DNA from: JAAFKA01 sp044348925
GTDB lineage: Bacteria > Bacteroidota > Bacteroidia > Cytophagales > Thermoflexibacteraceae
Direction: 5' to 3'
Assembly (NCBI GenBank): GCA_044348925.1
Contig: JBIKRY010000038.1
Span: forward strand, 1 to 21,703
DNA length: 21,703 bases
Made by a program: the position numbers and the translations under genes. The notes under the pieces are model-generated. The model was not told where the DNA came from. It saw only the letters and a list, made by a program, of their open reading frames with translations, and searched no databases. Below are positions 6,608 to 14,255 of the stretch, piece by piece. The stretch's first letter is position 1; each line of letters starts with the position of its first letter.

Positions 6608-8347
6608 TTAGTTTTTCATTGCCATTAAAAACTCATCATTTGTTTTTGTTCCTTTCATATTTGTTAGCAAAAATTCTATTGCTTCTTGCGAGTTCATATC
6701 CGACATGTATTTGCGAAGTATCCATATTTTTTGCAAAGTGTCTTTGTCCAACAACAAATCTTCTTTTCTTGTGCCTGACGCAGGAATATCAATAGCAGGA
6801 TATACTCTTCGATTAGATAATTTGCGGTCAAGTTGCAATTCCATATTTCCTGTACCTTTAAATTCTTCGAAAATTACCTCGTCCATTTTAGAACCTGTTT
6901 CTATCAAAGCTGTTGCAATAATGGTAAGTGAGCCTCCATTTTCTACATTTCTTGCAGCTCCAAAAAACCGTTTTGGTTTATGCAAAGCATTTGCATCTAC
7001 CCCACCCGACAAAATTTTGCCCGACGAAGGCACTACAGTATTATATGCACGTGCAAGTCTGGTAATAGAATCCAAAAGAATTACCACATCATGCCCACAT
7101 TCTACCAATCTTTTTGCTTTTTCCAACACAATACTTGCTACTTTTACGTGCTTTTCAGCTTGTTCGTCAAAGGTCGAAGCCACTACTTCGGCTTTTACAT
7201 TGCGTGCCATATCCGTAACTTCCTCTGGTCTTTCATCTATTAACAATACAATTAGATATACTTCGGGGTGATTATGTGCTATTGCATTCGCAATTTCTTT
7301 GAGTAGGGTAGTTTTTCCTGTTTTAGGTTGTGCCACAATCATACCTCTTTGCCCTTTTCCAATCGGTGCAAATAAGTCGAGAATACGGGTAGAATATTCA
7401 CTTGGTCGCCATGTCAATTTTAATTTTTCTTCGGGAAACAAAGGCGTAAGATATTCGAAAGGTACTCTATCTCTGATTTCGTCTGTCGTTTTTCCATTTA
7501 CAGTTTCTACGCGTAGCAATGCAAAATATTTTTCGCCTTCTTTTGGTGGACGAATCTGCCCTCTTACGGTATCTCCTGTTTTCAAACCAAATAATTTGAT
7601 TTGGGAAGGGGACACATAAATATCATCAGGACTTGCCAAATAATTATAATCTGGAGAACGTAAAAAACCATACCCATCAGTCATAATTTCTAATACTCCT
7701 TCATTTACAATTACGCCATCAAACTCACGTTGATTATATCTTTTTTGATTTGGGGCATTATTTTGTTGTAATTTTTGGTTGTATTGGTTATTGTGTTGAT
7801 TTTTAGGGTTATTGATTTCTTTGTCTTGCAAAGCTACTTGTTCTTTAGAAATAGTTTCTTCGAGCATTTGATTATCATTAAAAATATTGGGTTCAATATT
7901 TTTTTCGATAGGTAAAGCTGTTACTATAGGAATTTCTAATTCTGCCTCTTGAAAAGTAATCTGCTCATCAGGAATATTATCAAATGGGTTAAGGTCTTCT
8001 GTGGTTTCTTTTACATTTTCACGTTTAATGCGTGTGCGTTTTTTGTCGTGTAATTCTTTCAAATCTTTTGGTGTTTCTTTGTGTTCTTTGTGTTCTTTTA
8101 TCTCTTTGTGTTCTTTTATTTCTTTGTGTTCTTTATTTGGTATTTTGGCTTCTTCCACTGGTGGTTTTGGAGTGCTTAATGCAGCCTTTTTGGGAAGTTG
8201 TGATTCTGGCAATATTGCCTGCTGGTCTAATATTTTGTAAATAAGTTCTTTTTTAGATAAGGCTGCAGTGCCTTTCACGCCTAAATCATCAGCAATGATT
8301 TTTAGTTCGGATATGAGTCTAATGTTTAGCTCTTCGATGGTGTACAT
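6608..8347 (-). CDS. rho: Transcription termination factor Rho with a long disordered insert
   Basis: This is the hexameric RNA helicase/ATPase that releases RNA polymerase. It has 579 residues against about 420 in E. coli; the extra length lies between the N-terminal Rho_N helical domain (1-45) and the RNA-binding cold-shock fold (about 208-290, with DGYGFLR 224-230). This insert (about 46-207) is charged and then Asn/Gln-rich, and holds a Lys-Glu-His repeat at 73-91. The motor domain is complete: Walker A AQPKTGKTT (339-347), Walker B VVILLDS (421-427), and the Q/R-loop region ILSGGVDANALHKPK (445-459). Disordered inserts are known in Rho of other Bacteroidota; in Bacteroides thetaiotaomicron one drives condensate formation. 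The upstream gap has two exact -7-like boxes and a small hairpin at 8374-8388, which could take part in autogenous control. Confidence 0.97.
   Translation of the reverse strand: MYTIEELNIRLISELKIIADDLGVKGTAALSKKELIYKILDQQAILPESQLPKKAALSTPKPPVEEAKIPNKEHKEIKEHKEIKEHKEHKETPKDLKELHDKKRTRIKRENVKETTEDLNPFDNIPDEQITFQEAELEIPIVTALPIEKNIEPNIFNDNQMLEETISKEQVALQDKEINNPKNQHNNQYNQKLQQNNAPNQKRYNQREFDGVIVNEGVLEIMTDGYGFLRSPDYNYLASPDDIYVSPSQIKLFGLKTGDTVRGQIRPPKEGEKYFALLRVETVNGKTTDEIRDRVPFEYLTPLFPEEKLKLTWRPSEYSTRILDLFAPIGKGQRGMIVAQPKTGKTTLLKEIANAIAHNHPEVYLIVLLIDERPEEVTDMARNVKAEVVASTFDEQAEKHVKVASIVLEKAKRLVECGHDVVILLDSITRLARAYNTVVPSSGKILSGGVDANALHKPKRFFGAARNVENGGSLTIIATALIETGSKMDEVIFEEFKGTGNMELQLDRKLSNRRVYPAIDIPASGTRKEDLLLDKDTLQKIWILRKYMSDMNSQEAIEFLLTNMKGTKTNDEFLMAMKN
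8075..8131 (-). repeat. In-frame tandem repeat inside rho (Lys-Glu-His-rich)
   Basis: Short units encoding KEHKEI are repeated within codons 73-91 of rho, giving a near-periodic run on the DNA level (tctttgtgttcttttat and variants on the + strand). It lies wholly in the disordered insert, where length change would keep the frame if whole codons are gained or lost. Confidence 0.75.
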
Positions 8348-8673
8348 AAAGTTTTCAAACGGGGTTTGTTTGGGTTGTGCAACACAACTTGATGTGAAAT
8401 ATTGATATAGATTATTTTATAATTCTTTTAAAGACTTTACACTTTAGTAGTAGCAAAATTATTTGTTTTAATAAGGAAAACGTTTGATTAATACAAATGT
8501 AAGAACAAAAATTGCAGAAAGGAAAATTCTTTTGCTACAATTGCAGACTGTAAGAAGTGCTATAATAGCCTTTGAAGATTTATTTGCAATAGTAAAAAAT
8601 ACTTTTGATAAAACAAAATTTTTGTATTTATTTTTTTATTTTTGGACTATAAATTATATTTTGGTACAAATTT
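8348..8673. other. 326-bp non-coding gap: rho leader and 3' flank of a SpoIIE gene
   Basis: The part near rho holds a small hairpin (GTTGTG 8374-8379 and CACAAC 8383-8388, loop of three) and two exact TAnnTTTG boxes on the - strand at 8454-8461 and 8494-8501, so the rho leader is probably about 100 bases or more. The part near 8600-8673 is A/T-rich with T runs on both strands and probably serves as the 3' flank of the SpoIIE gene. I find no convincing gene here. Confidence 0.55.
8454..8461 (-). promoter_or_regulatory. Candidate -7 box for rho
   Basis: On the - strand this reads TAATTTTG, an exact TAnnTTTG match, predicting a leader of about 100 bases before the rho ATG at 8347. A second exact box (TACATTTG) is at 8494-8501. 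Neither has a clear -33 partner. Confidence 0.3.
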
Positions 8674-10605
8674 TTAGAATTTTATTCCCATTACCAGCCA
8701 ATCGTCTGTCTGTGTTCGGTTGCCTTTCCATTCTACAATCATTTTTTGCAGGGCATCATGTTGTTGGGACATAGGTAAATTGCTAATTGCGAGTAGAAAT
8801 TCCCTAAATTTTCGTTTCATAAACTTGCCTTTATTTCCTTCGCCAAATTGGTCTTGATAGCCATCCGAACTCAAATAAAACGTATCTCCTTTGCGAATAG
8901 GATAGCTATGTGTTTCAAATTCTTTGATTGTTTTGTATTGGTTGCTACCGATTGGAAATTTGGAGCCTTTTATTTCGTGTATTTCTCCGTTACTTACCCA
9001 ATACAAAGGGTGTTTTGCAGCTGCAAAATATGCTTTTTGTTCGGTTTCGTCTATTACCAAAATAGAAATATCCATTCCATCGTTGGTTCTTGTGTTTTCT
9101 CTGCCCTGTTTTTGCAAAGTCATCGTAACTTTGTCATCTAATTTGTGTAAAATAGCAGATGGGCTTATGATTTGTTGGCTAATGATAATGTCATTCAAAA
9201 AATCATTTCCCATCACAGTCATAAATGCCCCTGGCACGCCATGCCCTGTGCAATCTGCCACAATCATTATTTTATAGATTTTATTGGGTTCTTCTTCGGG
9301 TTCTACTTCGCCATACCAATAAAAGTCGCCACTAACAATATCTTTTGCTTGGTAAAAAATAAAAGCATCTCCCAAATTTTGGGTAATGGTGTCTATAGGG
9401 TCTAAAATAGCTTCTTGTATTCTTTTTGCATATTTTATGCTATCTACAATGTGTTGATTTTGACTTGCTATTTGTTCGTATGCTTTTTTTAGTTCTACAT
9501 TTCTTAATTTCTCAATTTCTGATTCTTTTCGGGCTTCTTCTACAGCATGAATAGCTGCTGCATTGCGTAACTGTAGGCTTGTTTCTTCGCCCATTACTTC
9601 TGCCTTAAATTCCATATATTTTTCATAACTTTCTAATGCTTGCCATGGTTGTTGCAATTCTTTATAAATATTGGCAAGGTCTTGATAAGCCCGCATAATT
9701 TTGGGCTTGGCATTGAGAGGAATAGAAAGGGTAATAGATTTGTGCAACATTGCAATAGCTGCATCATAGTTTTTTTGTTTTGCATATATTTTGCCTAATG
9801 CTAAGTAAGACGTAATAATGCCTTGTCTATTGTTGATTTGTGTGCGTAAATCTAAACTTTTTTGTACCAATTCTATAGCTTTTTCATAATTTCCTAATGT
9901 TTCATATATTAATCCTAAATCATTTAAGGCTCTTGACTCTGTATTTGTCTGTTTTTCTTTTTGCATCATCAAGATACTTTGTTCCAAAATTTCTATAGCT
10001 CTTGCATATTCTCCTTGTGCATGATAAATATTGGCAATGCTTACCAAAGAATTTCCCATTGCCATCGAATCTTTTGCTACTTCGGCAAGCGTAAAACTTT
10101 TGAGTACTAAAGGCAGTGCATTCTCATAATCTTTGAGGTCGAGGTATAAATTTCCGAGCAAATAGGTTGCAAAAAGTTCACTTTCTTTTGCTTCAGGGTG
10201 CTGTGCAAGTTCTAATCCTTTACGAAAACTTGTAAATGCTTTTTCATATTCTCCTTGTTGCGAAAATGCACTACCGTCGATAATATAAAACCAAGCTAAA
10301 CCATCAGGATTTTGGGTTTCTGTAAAAATTTCTTTGGCAATGGCTAAAGTTTTGTAGGCAGCAGGCAAATCGGCTAAGATATAAAATGAATAAAAACTTT
10401 GATTAAGCATACTATAGGCATATCCATCTTTATACGCAATTTGCAATGCTAAACTTTCTGCCTTTTTGGCAGCTTCGTAGGCAAGTACAGGTTTTACAAC
10501 CCTTTCTCTCCGAGATTCCTTGTTCAATTTATCTACTTCTAATTTAATATTATGTATTTCGGAAATAGAGAGTTTGGGATTTGGTAAATTGATAGCCATT
10601 TGCAT
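8674..10605 (-). CDS. Cytoplasmic TPR-SpoIIE (PP2C-type) serine phosphatase, copy 2
   Basis: The 643-residue protein has no signal peptide and no membrane span, unlike the two sister proteins in the window, so it should act in the cytoplasm. About seven TPR-like helix pairs fill residues 40-335 (clear ones near 110-140, 150-175, 186-212, 226-253, 265-293 and 305-332). A coiled coil (about 345-385) leads to the linker motif SIKYAKRIQEAIL (389-401) and a SpoIIE domain. All PP2C metal motifs are standard: SGDFYW (425-430), ADCTGHGVPGAF (450-461), NDGMDIS (508-514), SSDGYQDQFG (579-588) and TDDWLVMG (633-640). A catalytically active phosphatase is therefore likely; its target is unknown. The start could be Met1 or Met3. 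It is divergent from copy 3 across a 277-bp gap. Confidence 0.92.
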   Translation of the reverse strand: MQMAINLPNPKLSISEIHNIKLEVDKLNKESRRERVVKPVLAYEAAKKAESLALQIAYKDGYAYSMLNQSFYSFYILADLPAAYKTLAIAKEIFTETQNPDGLAWFYIIDGSAFSQQGEYEKAFTSFRKGLELAQHPEAKESELFATYLLGNLYLDLKDYENALPLVLKSFTLAEVAKDSMAMGNSLVSIANIYHAQGEYARAIEILEQSILMMQKEKQTNTESRALNDLGLIYETLGNYEKAIELVQKSLDLRTQINNRQGIITSYLALGKIYAKQKNYDAAIAMLHKSITLSIPLNAKPKIMRAYQDLANIYKELQQPWQALESYEKYMEFKAEVMGEETSLQLRNAAAIHAVEEARKESEIEKLRNVELKKAYEQIASQNQHIVDSIKYAKRIQEAILDPIDTITQNLGDAFIFYQAKDIVSGDFYWYGEVEPEEEPNKIYKIMIVADCTGHGVPGAFMTVMGNDFLNDIIISQQIISPSAILHKLDDKVTMTLQKQGRENTRTNDGMDISILVIDETEQKAYFAAAKHPLYWVSNGEIHEIKGSKFPIGSNQYKTIKEFETHSYPIRKGDTFYLSSDGYQDQFGEGNKGKFMKRKFREFLLAISNLPMSQQHDALQKMIVEWKGNRTQTDDWLVMGIKF

Positions 10606-10882
10606 ATATATTATTTGTTAATCTTACAACATAAACTATGCAAAAACAAAAAAAGTTACAAGTATTTTGAAAATAATACGATTTTTAGTCTATTCTAAGT
10701 GGTTATTTTCTTCCCTTTTATAGCTATTTGTATATAAGGTAGAAGTTTTTTTTATGTTTTTATAAAAAAATTGAATTATATAAAAAATAATTGCTAACTT
10801 TCCACACAAACACAACTAATTTACTACATAGAATTTTTAATATCTATCAAAATATTAAAAATTCTATAATCTAACTATCTTT
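10606..10882. other. Divergent promoter region between two TPR-SpoIIE genes
   Basis: This is 277 bp of AT-rich non-coding sequence. For the + strand gene a weak promoter can be drawn: TTG at 10771-10773 and TAACTTTC at 10795-10802 (one mismatch to TAnnTTTG), spaced 21 bp. A perfect inverted repeat close to the start codon is listed separately. I see no clear -7 box for the - strand gene. Confidence 0.5.
10829..10866. repeat. Perfect inverted repeat just before the third TPR-SpoIIE gene
   Basis: Arms of 15 bp (TAGAATTTTTAATAT at 10829-10843 and its complement at 10852-10866) enclose an 8-base loop. The repeat ends 16 bp before the ATG at 10883. It could be a dimeric repressor site or a leader hairpin that covers the start of translation. 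The sequence is A/T-only in most positions, so a chance origin is possible but less likely at this length. Confidence 0.6.
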
Positions 10883-12955
10883 ATGAATGTTAATTTTCTG
10901 CGGACTTGCTTTGCTTGTCTGTCATTTATATATATATATGTATATTCGGGAAATTTGTATGCACAAGTACCTACTTCGCCCAAATCTTCGGGTGGTGCTT
11001 CAGACCACCTCACCGAAGAATTGAGTGATAACGAAAAATTCACGATTGAGCAATATCGCAAAACTGCCGAAAGGTTTATTGGATTAGGTGATGCCAATGA
11101 AGCCACTCGTTACCTAAACAAAATAGCATATATTTATTGGGAAAAAGGACACACAGAAGATGCAATTCTACATTTTCGCCAATCTCTCAAACAAACCGAA
11201 GTTACAGGTAACAAAAACGGCTTGGCTCTCCTTTATAATAATATTGGAATGATTTACTCGGATATGCAAGTCTATGACAAAGCTATTGAAAGTTTTAGGC
11301 ATACCTTTGATATTCGTAAGGTGATGAAACAAAAAATAGGTATGGTTTCGTCACTACTCAATATTGCCACAATGCAAGGCAATATGCAAAATTATACCGA
11401 TGCTATTGCAACTTTAGACCAAGCATTTCCGCTGGCAAAAGAATTAAATGACGAGAGATTAATGGCAAATTGTTATGGGGCATTGGCACAAATGCACCAA
11501 AAAGGAGGAAATGCCGAAAAATCTATCTACTATTTTCGATATTACGCCTCTTTTGAACAACGATTGCAAGATGCCGAATTACATAAAAGAGAGGAGGCTG
11601 CTAAAATAAAAATGGACTTGATGGCAATACATACCAAAGAAATGGAAATGGAAAAAACTGCCAAAGAACAAGAACTAAAAGCCAAAGGAGATTCTCTCAA
11701 AAAAATAGATGATGCTTTACATAGTTTGGAAACAAAAGCAGCAAAAGAAGCAAAAACACACCAATTATTAATTGATAACCTAAACAAAGAAGAAAAAATC
11801 AAAGAATTACGCCTAAAAGAACAAGAAAATCAACTAAAAAATGAGGCATATTTTCGTTATTTTATCTTAGCTATCTCCTTAATGATTGCAGGTTTTGCCA
11901 TTTTTGCCTATAAAAGTTTTAAGCAAAAACAAAAAGACCACGCCCAATTAGCAGAACAAAATATTGCCATCACTCGCCAAAGTGAAGAACTTGCAGCACA
12001 AAGAGATAATATAGAAATGCAACGTGGACAATTATTAAGTGCCTTTGAACAAATTACCCACGTAAATACCAAAATAACAGGCAGTATCAACTATGCAAAA
12101 CGTATTCAAACGGCTATGTTGCCCGATGAAGAAGATATTGCGTTGTTGTTTCCAGAATCTTTTATTCTCTTTAAACCTCGTGATATTGTGAGTGGAGATT
12201 ATTATTGGTTTACGGAAATAAAAACAGAAAAAGTGGTAGAAAAAATTATAGAAGCCCCAACGATTGCAAAACCAACCGTAAGGCATGATTATGATTTCTA
12301 TATGCCAACAAAACAAAACACCAAGCCTCAAGTAATATCTGAAGTAGTAATAGCAACAAAAACACTAATTACAGCAGCAGATTGTACAGGACACGGCGTA
12401 CCAGGGGCATTATTGACCATGATTGCCTTGAATATGCTTAACGACATTGTTACGGTACGACAAATTGTAGAACCCGACAAAATTCTTAACGAATTACACA
12501 AATCTATTCGAAAAGCATTGAAACAAGATGAAACCGAAAATCGTGACGGTATGGATATGGTAATGTGTGTAATAGACAAAGAAGCACGGACTTTAGAATT
12601 TGCAGGAGCAAAAAATGCAGTAATCTATATTCAAAACAATGAACTAATTTCTACCAAAGGAGATATGCACCCAATTGGTGGTTTACAAAAAGAAACAGAA
12701 AGAATTTTCCAAAAACAAGCTATTGATATTAGCCAAGAAACTACGATTTTTATTTCGTCTGATGGCTATGCAGACCAATTTGGCGGGGGCAATGATAAAA
12801 AATTTACTACCAAAAAATTCAAAGAATTATTGTTACAAATTCACCAAGAAAATCCAGAAACACAAAAAGAGTTATTGGATACAACCATCGAAAATTGGAA
12901 AGGCAAAGGTGGAAAACAAATGGACGATATTTTGGTAATCGGCTTTAAAGTCTAA
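10883..12955 (+). CDS. Membrane TPR-SpoIIE (PP2C-type) serine phosphatase, copy 3
   Basis: The 690-residue protein starts with a signal peptide (about 1-27, ending LYA|Q). TPR helices follow (about 55-220), then a long charged coiled coil (about 225-320), a membrane span (324-343), a second coiled coil (350-390), the linker motif SINYAKRIQTAML (401-413) and a SpoIIE domain. This predicts an outside sensor part and an inside phosphatase. Motifs: SGDYYW (437-442), ADCTGHGVPGA (499-509), RDGMDM (554-559), SSDGYADQFGGG (625-636) and MDD (680-682). Between the first two motifs lies an extra, probably surface-exposed stretch (about 445-490) that the sister proteins lack or have shorter. The alkyltransferase-like gene begins 5 bp after its stop, so the two are probably one transcript. 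Confidence 0.92.
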   Translation: MNVNFLRTCFACLSFIYIYVYSGNLYAQVPTSPKSSGGASDHLTEELSDNEKFTIEQYRKTAERFIGLGDANEATRYLNKIAYIYWEKGHTEDAILHFRQSLKQTEVTGNKNGLALLYNNIGMIYSDMQVYDKAIESFRHTFDIRKVMKQKIGMVSSLLNIATMQGNMQNYTDAIATLDQAFPLAKELNDERLMANCYGALAQMHQKGGNAEKSIYYFRYYASFEQRLQDAELHKREEAAKIKMDLMAIHTKEMEMEKTAKEQELKAKGDSLKKIDDALHSLETKAAKEAKTHQLLIDNLNKEEKIKELRLKEQENQLKNEAYFRYFILAISLMIAGFAIFAYKSFKQKQKDHAQLAEQNIAITRQSEELAAQRDNIEMQRGQLLSAFEQITHVNTKITGSINYAKRIQTAMLPDEEDIALLFPESFILFKPRDIVSGDYYWFTEIKTEKVVEKIIEAPTIAKPTVRHDYDFYMPTKQNTKPQVISEVVIATKTLITAADCTGHGVPGALLTMIALNMLNDIVTVRQIVEPDKILNELHKSIRKALKQDETENRDGMDMVMCVIDKEARTLEFAGAKNAVIYIQNNELISTKGDMHPIGGLQKETERIFQKQAIDISQETTIFISSDGYADQFGGGNDKKFTTKKFKELLLQIHQENPETQKELLDTTIENWKGKGGKQMDDILVIGFKV

Positions 12956-12960
12956 AAAAT

Positions 12961-13302
12961 ATGCAAGAAACTCCTAAAGAAAAAGATTTTTTTCAGCAAG
13001 TTTATGCACTTGTCCGTTTAATTCCATTTGGAAAAGTCTGTAGTTATGGCATCATAGCCAGCTATTTGGGTAGCAAAGGCTCTGCAAGAATGGTTGGTTG
13101 GGCTATGAATCAAGCACATAGTTACCCTGATATTCCTGCACACCGCGTAGTAAATAGACAAGGTTTGTTGACAGGCAAGCACCATTTCCAAACGCCAACA
13201 CAAATGCAAGAATTATTGGAAATGGAAGGCATAACAATAGAAAATAACCAAATTCAAAATTTTGAACAATATCTTTGGAATCCTTTTGATGAACTTATCT
13301 AA
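12961..13302 (+). CDS. Alkyltransferase-like (ATL) DNA-binding protein, MGMT family
   Basis: The 113-residue protein matches the DNA-binding domain of O6-alkylguanine-DNA alkyltransferase, with the helix-turn-helix GKVCSYGIIASYLGSKGSARMVGWAM (about 24-49; Arg43 in the position of the Arg finger) and the active-site loop. The catalytic motif PCHRV is replaced by PAHRV (59-63), so it cannot accept an alkyl group. Known ATL proteins bind O6-alkylguanine lesions and hand them to nucleotide excision repair; the E. coli one has PWHRV. That role is inferred here. The VVNRQGLLTGKHHF stretch (63-76) is typical of Bacteroidota members. It follows the TPR-SpoIIE gene after 5 bp and is probably cotranscribed with it; a functional link is not evident. 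Confidence 0.9.
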   Translation: MQETPKEKDFFQQVYALVRLIPFGKVCSYGIIASYLGSKGSARMVGWAMNQAHSYPDIPAHRVVNRQGLLTGKHHFQTPTQMQELLEMEGITIENNQIQNFEQYLWNPFDELI

Positions 13303-13308
13303 CGAAAC

Positions 13309-13342
13309 TTAGTAGTCCGTAGCTCCAGCTACGGACTACTAA
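13309..13342. terminator. Perfect 34-bp palindrome between convergent genes
   Basis: Arms of 16 bp (TTAGTAGTCCGTAGCT and its complement) enclose a 2-base loop (CC). It lies 7 bp after the ATL stop codon and 20 bp after the pyrH stop on the other strand, so it can end transcription from both sides. No T run follows the hairpin, and the near-closed palindrome looks more like a REP-type repeat used as a terminator than a classic intrinsic terminator. Confidence 0.65.
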
Positions 13343-13362
13343 ATTGCATTAGCTACTATTTT

Positions 13363-14088
13363 TTATACAACAGCTTGTTCGGCTACGGCAATTAATGTTC
13401 CTACATCTTCGCCTTGCACAATTTTTTGCAAATTGCCTTCGAGATTCATATCAAAAACAATAATAGGCAAATTATTTTCTTGGCACAAAGTAAAAGCTGT
13501 CATATCCATGATATTCAAGCCTTTATCGTAAGCTTCTTTGAAAGAAAGATTGCTATAACGGACTGCATTGGGGTCTTTTTCGGGGTCTGCGGTATATACG
13601 CCATCTACTCTTGTTCCTTTTAATACTACATTTGCTTCAATTTCTATTGCCCGCAAACTTGCTGTAGAATCTGTAGTAAAGTATGGATTACCAATTCCAG
13701 CCCCAAAAATTACAATTCTCCCTTTTTCTAAATGGCGAATAGCACGTCTGCGAATAAATGGCTCGCATACTTGATTGATAGCAATTCCTGACATTAATCT
13801 CGTAAAAACTCCTAAATTTTCTAAAGCACTTTGCAAAGCCATACCATTGATAAGGGTTGCCATCATGCCCATATAGTCGCCTTGCACTCTTTCGATGCCA
13901 ATAGCTTCGGCTTCGGCTCCCCTAAAAATATTGCCCCCACCAATTACAATCGCAACCTGCACACCTTTAGCAGCTATTTGTTTGATTTCTTTGGCATATT
14001 GATTGAGTCTTTTAGGGTCAATGCCTGCTTTTTTATCTCCCATAAGAGATTCGCCACTCAGTTTTAGAAGTATTCTTTTGTATTTCAT
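13363..14088 (-). CDS. pyrH: Uridylate kinase (UMP kinase)
   Basis: This enzyme phosphorylates UMP to UDP in pyrimidine nucleotide synthesis; the bacterial form is a hexamer of the amino-acid-kinase fold. At 241 residues it has the normal length. Visible motifs are KLSGESL (9-15), the glycine-rich GGGNIFRG (50-57), GDYMGMMATLINGMALQ (70-86), the UMP-site region GIGNPYFTTDSTASLRA (131-147), and the ATP-side DGVYTADPEKDP (162-173) and MDMTAF (194-199). In many bacteria pyrH lies with tsf and frr, but here its neighbours are an ATL gene and an export operon. It is preceded by the terminator of the export operon, so it has its own promoter in the 167-bp gap; TATGTTTG at 14203-14196 is a candidate -7 box. 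Confidence 0.98.
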   Translation of the reverse strand: MKYKRILLKLSGESLMGDKKAGIDPKRLNQYAKEIKQIAAKGVQVAIVIGGGNIFRGAEAEAIGIERVQGDYMGMMATLINGMALQSALENLGVFTRLMSGIAINQVCEPFIRRRAIRHLEKGRIVIFGAGIGNPYFTTDSTASLRAIEIEANVVLKGTRVDGVYTADPEKDPNAVRYSNLSFKEAYDKGLNIMDMTAFTLCQENNLPIIVFDMNLEGNLQKIVQGEDVGTLIAVAEQAVV

Positions 14089-14195
14089 ACTATTTTATTA
14101 TTTAGGATAGAATTTATATTTAGTAATCTTATAGGATATGTTGGTAATAGTTGGAGAATTTTACAATTTTATGCAATAGTTGTTGATAAACTTTG

Positions 14196-14203
14196 CAAAC
14201 ATA
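14196..14203 (-). promoter_or_regulatory. Candidate -7 box for pyrH
   Basis: On the - strand this reads TATGTTTG, an exact TAnnTTTG match, between the export-operon terminator and pyrH. The leader would be about 100 bases. The -33 region would fall inside the terminator stem, and no good TTTG is seen at the right spacing. Confidence 0.25.
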
Positions 14204-14204
14204 C

Positions 14205-14240
14205 AAAAAAGCCTACAAATTACAGAAAATTTGTAGGCTT
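14205..14240 (-). terminator. Intrinsic terminator of the polysaccharide-export operon
   Basis: Read on the - strand, a 13-bp perfect stem (AAGCCTACAAATT and its complement, 14240-14209) with a 6-base loop is followed at once by a run of six T (14210-14205). It begins 16 bp after the stop codon of the PHP phosphatase gene. This is the clearest intrinsic terminator in the window. Confidence 0.88.
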
Positions 14241-14255
14241 AATTCTTAGAATATG

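Noticed and set aside
6705..7619. Several + strand open frames opposite rho
   Set aside because: They mirror conserved Rho codons, have no recognisable domain and arise from the low stop density opposite AT-rich coding sequence.
8075..8131. Short regular repeats that might be a CRISPR array
   Set aside because: The units are adjacent without spacers, in frame with rho, and code for a Lys-Glu-His-rich run.
8484..8774. + strand open frame in the rho-SpoIIE gap, a possible small membrane protein
   Set aside because: It needs a TTG start, runs into the conserved SpoIIE 3' end antisense, and its hydrophobic residues come from T-rich non-coding sequence.
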